This document shows, in pieces, positions 26,506 to 34,635 of a DNA stretch of 34,635 nt. The stretch comes from an uncultured Pirellulaceae bacterium. Lineage in GTDB: Bacteria > Planctomycetota > Planctomycetia > Pirellulales > Pirellulaceae. Below the pieces are notes generated by a model. That model saw only the letters and a program-made list of their open reading frames with translations. It did not search any database and was not told the DNA's origin. Position 1 is the first letter of the stretch, and each line of letters begins with the position of its first letter. The stretch spans positions 1-34,635 of the forward strand of contig CALJOA010000129.1 of assembly GCA_937981585.1 (NCBI GenBank). Direction: 5' to 3'. The position numbers and the translations under genes were made by a program.

Positions 26506-26858
26506 CTACAACATTGAGCGGAAATATCTTGTTGGGGCAGGTAGGTCATTTTGCTTGCCTGTCTCTTAATTCGTCTGACGAATTCAAAACGCCGGCAAGA
26601 GTAGCTGCTCAAACTGAGCGTTCATCGATAGTAGCACGGCTGCCCCAGCCGTGTTTTTGCAGCTTGTTCACGGCTGGGACAGCCGTGCTACTCAACGAAC
26701 TCAATTAGAAAAACTAGCACCTAAATCTCGAGGTTTGAACAAAGCGACCCCAAATCACATGATCAACGAGATGCTATGCGATCAGCTGATCCTGTCAGTA
26801 ACTACTGATTTATTCAACATTCCCAAACTCTTACACGACCGGATGTTTCAACGGGTCT
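26506..26858. other. Intergenic region containing a double palindromic repeat
   Basis: No gene is seen between the LysM protein and the convergent hydrolase-like gene. Its main content is the inverted repeat at 26630-26692. Short frames here (26514-26708, 26651-26923) run through that repeat and have no domain features. Confidence 0.5.
26630..26692. repeat. Nested palindromic intergenic repeat (AGCACGGCTG type)
   Basis: The 24-base arms (26630-26653 and 26669-26692) are reverse complements with one mismatch. Each arm also contains a smaller inverted repeat (CACGGCTG with CAGCCGTG), so either one long hairpin or two short ones can form. The motif looks like a dispersed planctomycete intergenic element (from memory). 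Confidence 0.8.
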
Positions 26859-28037
26859 CTATTCATCAGCCTCTTTACTACGGGACTTCCAAGGAAGCGA
26901 GTCCTCATGGGCTTTTACCTTGAGCTCGATAAACTTGTTGGTGTAGCCCCAAAGCCCTTTGATTGAATCGGTACCTATAATCTCGGGGCCAGGCAATCTG
27001 GCTCCTTTCAAAGGCACCTTGTAAAGCGTTTGGGCTGCTTCCCGTTTGGTTTCGTCTTCGATCTCTTTGGGATCGGGCCGCGATTTCTCGAGCAACTTGT
27101 ACAGCGACTCGGAATCCTTGGCGGCATCAACGTCACCAGTTCCCCAGATCATCATCAGTGGAAGTGCCGCACCCTTAGCGCCAGTGTAAAGCGGATGCTT
27201 CCAGTTCCCCATCAACGAAACTCCTCTGAGTTTCTTTCGTGGTGAAACCAGCAGCAGCGCCTTCACGTCCTGCCCCTGCTTGATACCATCTGCGTTGACC
27301 GGTGGATAAGCGAACCAGTCGTTGATCACCCATTCGACTGCAAGTACCGAACTCTCACCAACGGCTACTACCGACAACATGTCGATGTTGACTTCCCCTT
27401 CGTTGTTTCGCTGCACCAGATACTTCTTGCAGCGCTCAATATCCTTTTGCACTGACGCAACCTCGTTCTTACGAAATTTTTTCGCATCAATCGTCTTGTT
27501 CAATCCTTCAACTGCGGTACTTTGCCCGTGTCCCCGGAGATCTGGCACGATCGCGGCATGCCCGGATGCTTGCAAGAAAGCCGCGTACTGTAATAGTTGT
27601 TTTCGATCGCCTTCCCAATCGTGAAGCAGAATAAATGGAACCGCTTTCGCTTGGGCGCCTTCGGGGGCCGGCGGTCCGAAATAGGTAACCGCCAGTTTCA
27701 CTCCATCGGACGTCGCCAAAACGAGGTTCTCAGGATCCGGCTTGATCAGTTTTTCTTCCTTCTTTTCCGGTAGAGAGGTCTTGGGAGGCGTTTTAGTTGG
27801 ATCCTGATTGGTCAACGGTCTGCCACCTGGAACCTGTTTCTTTGCCCCGGGGCGATTCTTGATCGTAGACGGATTGTTCTGGCCCCATACCGACGGAGCC
27901 AAACCAATGACGAACACTACAGCCACCAAAATTGTCAGCGGCAATCGAAGGCTATGACGAAAACAATTTCTGAACATGGGTTTGGGTTTCGAAGAATGCA
28001 TTTCCGAAACGCTATTGGATCTAAAAGATGAATTCAT
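26859..28037 (-). CDS. Exported alpha/beta-hydrolase-like protein, possibly inactive
   Basis: The 392-residue protein has a long basic N terminus followed by a signal-like helix (LPLTILVAVVFVIGLAPSVWG, about 32-52) and a Pro/Lys-rich linker. An alpha/beta-hydrolase fold runs from about residue 105: LLHDW (138-142) at the oxyanion position, PDLRGHG (165-171), and the nucleophile elbow VGESSV with S229. The elbow is GxSxV, not GxSxG. An acid candidate is D302 in WGTGDVD. No His appears where the family usually has one (LKGARLPG near 343-350); H377 is the only late candidate. It may be a degenerate or non-catalytic member. Starts at 28037, 28001 or 27977 are all possible; the last gives the most ordinary signal peptide. 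It is divergent from the VWA gene. Confidence 0.8.
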   Translation of the reverse strand: MNSSFRSNSVSEMHSSKPKPMFRNCFRHSLRLPLTILVAVVFVIGLAPSVWGQNNPSTIKNRPGAKKQVPGGRPLTNQDPTKTPPKTSLPEKKEEKLIKPDPENLVLATSDGVKLAVTYFGPPAPEGAQAKAVPFILLHDWEGDRKQLLQYAAFLQASGHAAIVPDLRGHGQSTAVEGLNKTIDAKKFRKNEVASVQKDIERCKKYLVQRNNEGEVNIDMLSVVAVGESSVLAVEWVINDWFAYPPVNADGIKQGQDVKALLLVSPRKKLRGVSLMGNWKHPLYTGAKGAALPLMMIWGTGDVDAAKDSESLYKLLEKSRPDPKEIEDETKREAAQTLYKVPLKGARLPGPEIIGTDSIKGLWGYTNKFIELKVKAHEDSLPWKSRSKEADE

Positions 28038-28508
28038 GTAACTACTAAGGTCTCGACTCTACGAAAAAATCGCCCCGACGGTGATTCTATTTTAGTCCAA
28101 TCGACGACCGCAATTAAAGGCAATTATTACTGATAGATCGGTTACCATGCCACAAAGCAAGTACATACGCGGTTGTCTTGAAACATCTTTTTCCCGCGCT
28201 GGCAGACACTCTTTGGCTACTGGTTCAACATCGGCGAAATTGATGGTCCAATTGGTCATGCCATTTCACTCTATCACTCGGCTCTCCGAATGACCGACGA
28301 CCGTTCTGACCGTGAATTTCTAAACGTGAAAACGAGTGTTTTCCCGGTTATAACGTGATTTGGGTTGCCTCACCCCATTTTTCATCCGAAAATAGGGATG
28401 ATAGTTCTTCCGCGCGCCGAGCCGGATTTTCTATCATCGCAACGATCATGAATCCCGGTTTCCAACAACCGTTTGTAGTTCAACCGTGCACATACCCGGA
28501 GACGAATC
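28038..28508. other. Divergent intergenic region, no gene seen
   Basis: The stretch separates the hydrolase-like gene (-) from the VWA gene (+) and should hold both promoters. A GAAAAC/GTTTTC inverted repeat (28328-28343) is present but weak. Short frames around 28355-28960 are shadows of the VWA gene or lack support. Confidence 0.4.
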
Positions 28509-30521
28509 TTGAGTATCCGAAGCCTTCGACGTTGGTGGCAGGTTAAAACAGGCAAAGTGGAGACTCCAATCGATGGCGGGGTTCCATTTTGGATTGTGAG
28601 CCTGATCTTCCACCTGTTGATCATCATTTTTCTGGCCGGCATCATGATGCCGCGTGAGGAAGAAAAAGCCGTCAGCTTGGTGGTCGCCGAGCCGATTGAA
28701 GAACTCGAAGAAGAAGAGATGATACCGGAGCTCCAATTCGACGACATGAGCTCGGAAGAAATTGGAGCTGACGGCGACACCGGATTCGAAGCCGCCGCGG
28801 CGCAAGCCCCAGTCTTTGACGTTGCAGTTGAGGATCCAATCGATCTTGATTTGCCAGAGCATGAAGTTGGCGAGTTGATTACCGACGATGATTTCTCAGA
28901 AGCCACAGCAGAGAACCTATCTACCGTCGCGGTCAAAGGCAATGTTGGCAATTCGGTCAAAGCCGCCTCGGGCGCGATTGATCGACTGACTCAGGAAATC
29001 CTCCTGTCGATGGAAGAAAGAAATACAGTTGTTGTTTGGCTATTTGATCAGTCCGCCAGCTTGATGCGTCAACGCGAAGAGATTCTTTCTCGGTTCGATC
29101 GAATTTATGAAGAACTGGGAATGATCCAGGCCTCAGGTCACAAGTCCTTCGATGGAAAATCAGGCAAACCTCTATCCACTCAGGTCTACGCGTTTGGGAA
29201 CAAGATCAACAAGTTGATCGACGCTCCAACCGATAGCCTCGCCACGATCAAAGAAGCCATCGAAGGTATCGAGCGCGACACGACTGGTATCGAGAATGTG
29301 ATGGAAGCCGTCACAACGGCCGCTCAAGACCATCAGGCGTATCGCAAAGTCGATCGGACGACCGGAGAACCCAAAGCCAATGTCATGTTGATTGTTGTTT
29401 CCGATGAGGCCGGCGATGACGTTCAGCATCTGGACTTGACCGTCCGCACATGCAACAAGCTTCAGATGCCTGTCTATGTCGTTGGTGTTCCAGCGCCCTT
29501 TGGTAGACCAGAAACAAGAGTCAAATGGGTCGACCCGGACCCGGCGTTCGACCAAACTCCGCAATGGGCGATCGTGTCTCAAGGTCCAGAGACGATTTAC
29601 CCAGAACGCCTTCAACTCGATTTCACCGGAGCGTTTGGCGATCTCGATATGATTGACTCAGGATTTGGACCGTTTCACTTGACGCGGTTGGCCTACGAAA
29701 CGGGTGGTATCTATTTCGCAGTTCACCCCAACCGAACGACCTCGCGCCGCGTCAGACGAGGAGAGACGCAAAGCTATTCCGCACATTTGCAGTACTTCTT
29801 TGACCCCAAGGTCATGCGGCGCTACCGACCAGACTATGTTTCGATCAACACCTATCACTCCCGACTTTCCGAGAACGGGGCCAGGAAGGCGTTGGTCAAA
29901 GCTGCCCAGTTCACGACCACTGGACAGCTCGAAGCACCAGCGCTGCGGTTTGAGAAAACAAACGAAGCCCGTTTTGTAAACGCCGTCTCTAAAGCTCAGC
30001 AAAGCGCCGCGATCATCGAACCTGCCGTCAATCGGCTTTACGAGATCCTGCGAACTGGAGAAGACCAGCGCCCCGAAGAAATCTCCCCTCGCTGGCAAGC
30101 CGGTTATGACTTGGCGATGGGCCGGGCGATTGCTGCCAAGGTGCGAGCCGAAACTTACAACTCAATGCTGGCGTTGATCAAGACGAAGTTGAAGTTCGAC
30201 AAACCAAAAGATAAAAATACGCCACAAAACAACACGTGGATTCTGCAACCTGCTGACACAATCGAAACGGGCAGTCAGGACGCAAAACTATTGGCCAAAG
30301 CCAAAATGTATTTAGAGCGTGTCACGAAAGAACACGAAGGCACGCCTTGGGCGATGCTTGCCCAACGCGAACTACAGACACCGCTTGGTTGGAAATGGAC
30401 TCAAGACTACACAAAACCGCCACAGCCGCGCCAGCGAAACAACAACAATAACAATAACAACAACCCTCGGGAAATGGAAAACGAGATGGCAAAAAAGAAA
30501 CGCCCGCCACCTCGGTTGTAA
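28509..30521 (+). CDS. Membrane-anchored von Willebrand factor A (VWA) domain protein
   Basis: VWA domains bind protein partners through a divalent metal. The 670-residue protein has a single N-terminal membrane helix (FWIVSLIFHLLIIIFLAGI, about 27-45) and an acidic stretch (EELEEEEMIPELQ, near 60-75). The VWA domain runs from about residue 170 to 330. The MIDAS motif is complete: D180-x-S182-x-S184 (FDQSASL), the Thr region RDTTGIENV, and SDEAGDD. A long C-terminal region ends in a run of nine Asn and a basic Pro/Lys/Arg tail. The start is TTG 28509, with GGAG at 28498-28501 spaced 7 bases; the next ATG would delete the membrane helix. It is followed after 51 bases by a zinc-ribbon gene. Function unknown, probably an envelope scaffold or sensor. 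Confidence 0.88.
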   Translation: MSIRSLRRWWQVKTGKVETPIDGGVPFWIVSLIFHLLIIIFLAGIMMPREEEKAVSLVVAEPIEELEEEEMIPELQFDDMSSEEIGADGDTGFEAAAAQAPVFDVAVEDPIDLDLPEHEVGELITDDDFSEATAENLSTVAVKGNVGNSVKAASGAIDRLTQEILLSMEERNTVVVWLFDQSASLMRQREEILSRFDRIYEELGMIQASGHKSFDGKSGKPLSTQVYAFGNKINKLIDAPTDSLATIKEAIEGIERDTTGIENVMEAVTTAAQDHQAYRKVDRTTGEPKANVMLIVVSDEAGDDVQHLDLTVRTCNKLQMPVYVVGVPAPFGRPETRVKWVDPDPAFDQTPQWAIVSQGPETIYPERLQLDFTGAFGDLDMIDSGFGPFHLTRLAYETGGIYFAVHPNRTTSRRVRRGETQSYSAHLQYFFDPKVMRRYRPDYVSINTYHSRLSENGARKALVKAAQFTTTGQLEAPALRFEKTNEARFVNAVSKAQQSAAIIEPAVNRLYEILRTGEDQRPEEISPRWQAGYDLAMGRAIAAKVRAETYNSMLALIKTKLKFDKPKDKNTPQNNTWILQPADTIETGSQDAKLLAKAKMYLERVTKEHEGTPWAMLAQRELQTPLGWKWTQDYTKPPQPRQRNNNNNNNNNPREMENEMAKKKRPPPRL

Positions 30522-30572
30522 TGTTTTTGAATTAGTAATGATGCCAGCCAGCGACGACGAGGATTGAAGACG

Positions 30573-30761
30573 ATGCCAATTTACGAGTACCAATGCAAAT
30601 CGTGTGATCAACACGTCGAACTGCTGATTCGAGGCGAAGAAACTCCGGAATGCCCAAGTTGTGGTAGCCTGAAGTTACTCAAACAGTTCAGTGTTCCGGC
30701 TGCTCACAGCGGTGGAGCTAGTAGCGGCAGTCTACCAATGATGCCAAGTGGCGGCGGCTGA
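30573..30761 (+). CDS. FmdB-family zinc ribbon protein
   Basis: The 62-residue protein begins MPIYEYQCKSC, the hallmark of FmdB/CxxC_CxxC_SSSS regulatory-type zinc ribbons. It has two zinc knuckles, CKSC (8-11) and CPSC (28-31 region, ECPSCGS), then a Gly/Ser-rich tail. Members are small DNA-, RNA- or protein-binding modules of uncertain role. ATG 30573 gives the family N terminus; an upstream TTG at 30564 would add three residues. GAGGA lies 9 bases upstream. It is 51 bases after the VWA gene and probably co-transcribed with it. Confidence 0.9.
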   Translation: MPIYEYQCKSCDQHVELLIRGEETPECPSCGSLKLLKQFSVPAAHSGGASSGSLPMMPSGGG

Positions 30762-31057
30762 GGAATTCCCAAATGCGGCCCGGGCGGCTGTGGATAAAGA
30801 CGAGTCTTCAGTAGTAAAAATGTGGGCGACCTTACGTTGCTGGACTTACCAAGTAAGACGGTATAAAACCGCCAATAAACGTCAATGGACGCAAATGAAA
30901 CCAGAATTTGTATTCGCGTTTATTAGCGTTCATTCGCGGTTAAAAATTCGGCAGCATTCTCACGCAAGCGGGCACCTCATATCTACTAGGCCTCTTAGGC
31001 AACAAATCAATACACCCACCAATAAAAACTGGATTGAGCAGTATTGGCCTTTAGGCT
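30762..31057. other. Intergenic region with an imperfect 29-base inverted repeat
   Basis: No gene is seen. The main content is the inverted repeat at 30868-30940. A frame at 30748-31068 runs across it, overlaps the end of the zinc-ribbon gene, and has no domain features. Confidence 0.45.
30868..30940. repeat. Imperfect 29-base inverted repeat
   Basis: Left arm 30868-30896 (ACCGCCAATAAACGTCAATG...) and right arm 30912-30940 (ATTCGCGTTTATTAGCGTTC...) are reverse complements at about 22 of 29 positions. The wording of the right arm (GTTTATTAGCGTTCATTCGC) resembles dispersed intergenic sequence of planctomycetes (from memory). It lies between convergent genes. Confidence 0.6.
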
Positions 31058-31717
31058 TTAGTTCATGATCGCGTCGTTGGCGAACGTATCCATTTTGTCA
31101 CTCATCACAAACAACCGAGTGATGCGATCAGTCAGGCGAGCCAAGAAGAAGGCCTCGAATTGACGATCAGACGATTGAATTGATGGACGCCCATTCTTGG
31201 GGAACGAGAAAACCTCAGGACCATGAACGTAAGAAACCTGCCCGTCTTTCTTGACGTCATAGACGGTACAAGTCAGATCGGCACTTCCTTTGTGGAGCGT
31301 TACGCCATCGTGAATCGAATAGGAACCGATCTCGATCACGAGAACCTTGTCGGCTTCCAAGTCTTCGCCCAGCGTAGTTGCTTCGACCGGATCCCAACCG
31401 TTTCGATCAATCCAGTTCTCAACCTTTGCTGGACCGACAATCTCAGTGTCTTTGAGCCCCTTGGCAAGTTTCACGCTTACGTTTCTAGCGATTGAATAAG
31501 TCAACGTGTCAGGCCCGTATGCAGAAGCGTCAGACACACAGACCACTGCAATCCGGCTGTCCTCCAACCCATCGTAGTCGGCCGGAACCTCGTGGCCTTT
31601 GATCACATAAAGCAGCTGCGCCATCTGACGAATACAACCTGTCGATGTCGTTAGAATTGCCAACGGCAAAACCAGCATCATTGCACGACGAGTAAATCCG
31701 TTTTTCTTGTTGACCAT
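31058..31717 (-). CDS. Lipoprotein of unknown function
   Basis: From ATG 31717 the protein has 219 residues. The open frame extends further upstream, but this start gives a clean signal: KK, RR (10-11), hydrophobic 13-22, and a lipobox-like STGC with C28. The RR pair before the hydrophobic stretch is loosely Tat-like. The mature part mixes strands and helices (IAVVCVSDASAYGP, then ADKVLVIEIGSYSI, then LTCTVYDVKKDG), a pattern resembling outer-membrane-associated lipoproteins of planctomycetes. I do not recognise a named family. It is convergent with the zinc-ribbon gene and divergent from the small membrane protein. Confidence 0.8.
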   Translation of the reverse strand: MVNKKNGFTRRAMMLVLPLAILTTSTGCIRQMAQLLYVIKGHEVPADYDGLEDSRIAVVCVSDASAYGPDTLTYSIARNVSVKLAKGLKDTEIVGPAKVENWIDRNGWDPVEATTLGEDLEADKVLVIEIGSYSIHDGVTLHKGSADLTCTVYDVKKDGQVSYVHGPEVFSFPKNGRPSIQSSDRQFEAFFLARLTDRITRLFVMSDKMDTFANDAIMN

Positions 31718-32091
31718 TATGGTTCCACTGTTGCTGCGCAGTATGCGCATTGGAATTGGAGATGCCGCCGAAGCGATGTTCAAGCGGCGGGAGACTAGCA
31801 AATGCCAGCAGTGAGCAACAAGAGCATTCGTTGCCTAGCGGATCAATCGAAGCTGATAGCAACTGGCCTCCTCTCAATAACTTGGTTTGAAGTCTGTTCT
31901 GAACCACCGTGGATCCAAGGCAAACGCTACAAAAACCACGATTTGTACCCTGCGGATCCGAATACCTGATTTTGTTCGAATTCCAGCAAGTTCCAGCCGC
32001 TTGAAGTCGATTGGCAAGCTAGAAATTTGTAGCCAAAATTGATTTGGCCAAATCGATTCCGTCAGCCGCATTCGCCTAACCGAGTATTCGA
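31718..32091. other. Divergent intergenic region, no gene seen
   Basis: The stretch should hold promoters of the lipoprotein (-) and the small membrane protein (+). A perfect 14-base palindrome, GATTTGGCCAAATC (32041-32054), is present, but about two such sites are expected by chance in the window. Confidence 0.4.
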
Positions 32092-32550
32092 ATGAGAAAT
32101 TCATCATCGAGAACAATGTCCCCAATCAGTTGCTTGGTCATGGCCGCGATTTCCTGGGCAGCCGGATTCTACCTGTTCAATTGGGCCAACAATATCGAGA
32201 TTCAATACAAGAAAGACATGGAATCAATCAGTGCCGGGGATTTCACAGAACACGAGTACACCGTGGGAAGAAAGTACATTCAAAAATCCCATGATTCACA
32301 GAACTCTCATATGATGTTGTTCGAAGGACCAAATAGCTTTTACCGAGACGTTGGCTCGGAGCAGTACTACAAGATTTCAGTCGGCGACACTTTCCTGGCC
32401 AAGCACCTCAATGGAAAAGTCTGGATCGACGAGCTTGACAGTGAGCCTTGCACCGGAAGAGGAAAATGGTTCTTGCTGGGATTAGGCGGTTTGATAGGCT
32501 TGGTCCCGATGGCAATGGGCAGCTACGATTTTCTGAAGAACGCAGATTGA
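32092..32550 (+). CDS. Small membrane protein with two predicted helices, unknown function
   Basis: The 152-residue protein has a hydrophobic segment near the N terminus (SCLVMAAISWAAGFYLFNWA, about 13-32) and another near the C terminus (WFLLGLGGLIGLVPMAMG, about 125-142). Between them lies a soluble domain of about 90 residues, probably on the outer face (EYTVGRKYIQKSHDSQ, then VGSEQYYKISVGDTFLAKHL). The YYKISVGDTF segment resembles small DUF3592-like membrane proteins, but the match is loose. No catalytic motif is seen. It stands alone. Confidence 0.72.
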   Translation: MRNSSSRTMSPISCLVMAAISWAAGFYLFNWANNIEIQYKKDMESISAGDFTEHEYTVGRKYIQKSHDSQNSHMMLFEGPNSFYRDVGSEQYYKISVGDTFLAKHLNGKVWIDELDSEPCTGRGKWFLLGLGGLIGLVPMAMGSYDFLKNAD

Positions 32551-32791
32551 TCATCTTTCCAAGCCCCCAAAAAATGGCGGACAACATTGGGACTCTCTGT
32601 GTACTCCGTGACCCTGTGTTTTAAAATGAACCAATGGACTCCTGCTTGCGCGGCAGTGACGAAGTGGATGAGGAGATTGATACGGACCGAAGCGCGCAGG
32701 TTTTCAGTAAGGAACCGTGGCTATCGCCAAAACTCAAAACGGCTAATCAGCAAGCCGTGAGATGAAGCTAAAACCCAATGCTAACCAACCA

Positions 32792-33607
32792 TCAATCTTC
32801 GAATTCGTCTTCCAATTCCTGAGCCAATTTTTCGTTGACTTTGATTCGGCGAATTCCCTGGCCCTTTCCCGATTTCGGATCGACGTCGATGACGACCCCT
32901 GAGATTTGCACATCCCCGGTTGCGACATCGAAGGGAATCGGGCGGAACGTCATCGTGGCCGAAAGAACTTTCTCGATTTTTCGACCAAGAATACTCTCGT
33001 GCGGACCGGTCATCCCTACGTCCGAAATAAAGGCCGTTCCGCCGGGCAAGACCTGTTCATCGGCCGTCGGTACATGGGTGTGGGTTCCACACACAGCTGA
33101 AACGCGCCCATCGAGATGCCGGCCCATCAACTGCTTGTCACTGGTGGCTTCGGCGTGAAAATCGCAGAAACGGATCTTTACGTCTTCGGGAATCTCCTCC
33201 AGAACCTGATTTGCTTTGGTGTACGGACAATCAACCGGCTTCATGAACACCCGGCCCATCAAACTGAAAACTGCAACCTTCTTGCCAGTTTCCGATTTCA
33301 CAACCACCCAATTCTTGCCGGGAGCCTCGGCGGGATAATTAGCCGGCTTAACAATGTTGTCTTGACCTTCGAGAATCTCAATGATCTCTTTCTTGCGATA
33401 GATGTGATCACCGAGTGTCACACAATCTACGCCCGCGGCAATCAGCTTTCGATAGCCAGAACAAGTCAAGCCCGAGCCGTTTTCAGCGTTTTCACCGTTG
33501 GCAATTACCAAGTCGATCGATTCACGACGACGTAGTCCCGGTAGCGCCTGACACACGATCGCCATTCCGGGCTTTCCAACAATATCTCCAATAAACAATA
33601 TTCGCAC
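32792..33607 (-). CDS. ymdB: YmdB-family metallophosphoesterase
   Basis: The 271-residue protein has the family's metal-site motifs in order: GDIVGKPG (7-14), ANGENAENGSG (36-46), TLGDH (64-68), DFHAEATSDK, and GTHTHVPTAD. The Bacillus YmdB protein is a calcineurin-like phosphodiesterase acting on 2',3'-cyclic nucleotides and affecting RNA levels (known); the same activity is inferred here. ATG 33607 gives the expected N terminus MRILFIGDIVG. It follows rny on the same strand after 129 bases; rny-ymdB adjacency is common in bacteria and supports a link to RNA turnover. The C-terminal tail is acidic (AQELEDEFED). Confidence 0.95.
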   Translation of the reverse strand: MRILFIGDIVGKPGMAIVCQALPGLRRRESIDLVIANGENAENGSGLTCSGYRKLIAAGVDCVTLGDHIYRKKEIIEILEGQDNIVKPANYPAEAPGKNWVVVKSETGKKVAVFSLMGRVFMKPVDCPYTKANQVLEEIPEDVKIRFCDFHAEATSDKQLMGRHLDGRVSAVCGTHTHVPTADEQVLPGGTAFISDVGMTGPHESILGRKIEKVLSATMTFRPIPFDVATGDVQISGVVIDVDPKSGKGQGIRRIKVNEKLAQELEDEFED

Positions 33608-33686
33608 GAAGTCTTCTTTCCGAGGTTGGTTCGATCGGGGAGTGGACTCCGAGTAGGCAAACCAGGTTTCTAAATCAAATTTTAAA

Positions 33687-33716
33687 GTAGCACGGACGTC
33701 CAGTCGTGAATGCTAG
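33687..33716. repeat. Short imperfect palindromic repeat between rny and ymdB
   Basis: GTAGCACGGACGTCCAGTCG (from 33688) continues to TGAATGCTA; TAGCA and TGCTA flank a partly self-complementary core. The wording resembles the GTAGCACGG family found at 26631 and may be a degenerate relative. Confidence 0.45.
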
Positions 33717-33736
33717 CCGACGCTGCTCAACTTCTT

Positions 33737-34635
33737 CTATCGAGCCAATTCTGTAAACCGCGACTCTCGAATCACGACAACTTTTACTTCACCGGGATAA
33801 GAAAGCCGCTCTTCAAACGCCTTGGCAATGTCGCGGCAGATTTTCGCCGCCCGAGCGTCGTCAGAATCCTTGGCACTGGCGATCACTCGGACTTCACGCC
33901 CGGCCTGAACCGCATAGGCTTGCCGAACTCCTTTGAACTCTTTGGCGATTCCTTCGAGCTCTTCCATTCGCTTGATGTACCGATCGAGAGACTCGCGACG
34001 AGCACCTGGTCGGGAAGCACTACAAGCATCTGCCGTTGCGACAACGACGGTGTACGGATACTCGACGAGGATTTCATCATGGTGCCCAAGTGCAGCGTGG
34101 ACGACTTCGGGTCCCTCGCCGTACCGTTTCAATAGATCGGCACCAATCTTGGGATGCCCGCCTTCCATGTCGTGATCGGCGGCTTTGCCGATATCATGCA
34201 GCAGCCCACACCGTTTGGCCAATCGACCATCAAGCCCCATCATTTCGGCCAACATCCCTGCGATGAATGCGACCTCCACACTGTGTCGAAGCACGTTTTG
34301 GCTGTAACTGGTTCGGAAATGCAATCGCCCGAGCAATTCAATGACCGGTTTCTTCAACCCATGAACATCGACTTCCTGGGCAGCTTCTGTGCCTTTCTTG
34401 TGAATCAGCTTGTCCATCTCGGACTGGGTTTCCTGGACCAACTCTTCGATTCGAGAAGGGTGAATCCGTCCATCGGCGATCAGTTTCTCAAGTGACAACC
34501 GAGCAACCTCGCGCCGCACTGGATCAAATCCACTTACGATCACGACGCCCGGAGTATCGTCGATAATGACATCGATCCCGGTCTCTTTTTCGAACGCGCG
34601 GATGTTCCTTCCCTCGCGGCCAATGATGCGTCCCT
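33737..34635 (-). CDS. rny: Ribonuclease Y, C-terminal part (cut by window end)
   Basis: RNase Y is a membrane-anchored endoribonuclease that starts mRNA decay. The visible 299 complete codons hold the end of the KH domain ([19 protein letters not shown], at the window edge) and [20 protein letters not shown]. The HD domain follows, with [20 protein letters not shown] (metal-binding HD) and [10 protein letters not shown]. The conserved C terminus ([12 protein letters not shown]) is intact. The N-terminal membrane helix and coiled coil must lie beyond 34635. A GTG at 34543 is inside the gene and is not its start. It is followed by ymdB after 129 bases. Confidence 0.97.
   Translation of the reverse strand, partial: GRIIGREGRNIRAFEKETGIDVIIDDTPGVVIVSGFDPVRREVARLSLEKLIADGRIHPSRIEELVQETQSEMDKLIHKKGTEAAQEVDVHGLKKPVIELLGRLHFRTSYSQNVLRHSVEVAFIAGMLAEMMGLDGRLAKRCGLLHDIGKAADHDMEGGHPKIGADLLKRYGEGPEVVHAALGHHDEILVEYPYTVVVATADACSASRPGARRESLDRYIKRMEELEGIAKEFKGVRQAYAVQAGREVRVIASAKDSDDARAAKICRDIAKAFEERLSYPGEVKVVVIRESRFTELAR

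Noticed and set aside
28328..28343. GAAAAC-GAGT-GTTTTC inverted repeat upstream of the VWA gene
   Set aside because: Six-base arms give about eight such sites by chance, and the spacing differs from the strong operator at 17577.
32041..32054. Perfect 14-base palindrome GATTTGGCCAAATC
   Set aside because: Roughly two perfect 14-base palindromes are expected by chance; no regulator is adjacent.

Overview
The window looks like a chromosomal segment of a planctomycete, most likely of the Pirellulaceae/Rhodopirellula type. This is inferred from the gene families, not from a search. The supporting features are two PEP-CTERM exported proteins, a DUF1559 pilin-like protein, a tetratricopeptide protein ending in two RNA polymerase alpha C-terminal domains, a fused SecDF, an FmdB-type zinc ribbon, and several families of long imperfect palindromes between genes. 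I found no tRNA, rRNA, CRISPR array, insertion sequence or phage gene.

Layout. 1-155: a 28-bp-arm hairpin ahead of lepA. 156-6624 (+ strand): lepA (translation GTPase EF4), a DegT-family sugar aminotransferase, the TPR/double alpha-CTD protein, and tgt (tRNA guanine transglycosylase, here without the usual zinc cysteines). 6813-17458 (- strand): seven genes that read as a carbohydrate locus. In transcription order they are a DUF1559 pilin-like protein, a small lipoprotein, a GPH-type sugar symporter, a very large GH94-like (clan GH-Q) phosphorylase, a lipoprotein clan GH-A glycoside hydrolase, a PEP-CTERM protein and a PEP-CTERM GH16-like protein. A LacI-family regulator (17639-18673, +) is divergent from this block, and a near-perfect palindromic operator lies between them.

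19314-24728 (+): yajC, secDF and galK. YajC and SecDF are Sec translocon accessory proteins, and SecDF carries a 120-residue Pro/Ala/Val/Glu/Thr-rich insert in its SecF exported domain. 25141-30761: a LysM protein (+), an exported alpha/beta-hydrolase-like protein (-), a membrane-anchored von Willebrand factor A protein (+) and an FmdB-like zinc ribbon (+). 31058-32550: a lipoprotein (-) and a small two-helix membrane protein (+). 32792-34635 (-): a ymdB-type metallophosphoesterase and rny (RNase Y), the latter cut by the window end.

The most coherent system is the LacI-controlled locus. The inferred scheme is: exported or surface-anchored hydrolases cut a beta-glucan-like polymer, a symporter imports the oligosaccharide, and a cytoplasmic phosphorylase splits it to sugar-1-phosphate. 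The substrate is not proven from sequence. The most unusual single proteins are the TPR/double alpha-CTD protein, the zinc-less Tgt and the SecDF with the disordered insert.
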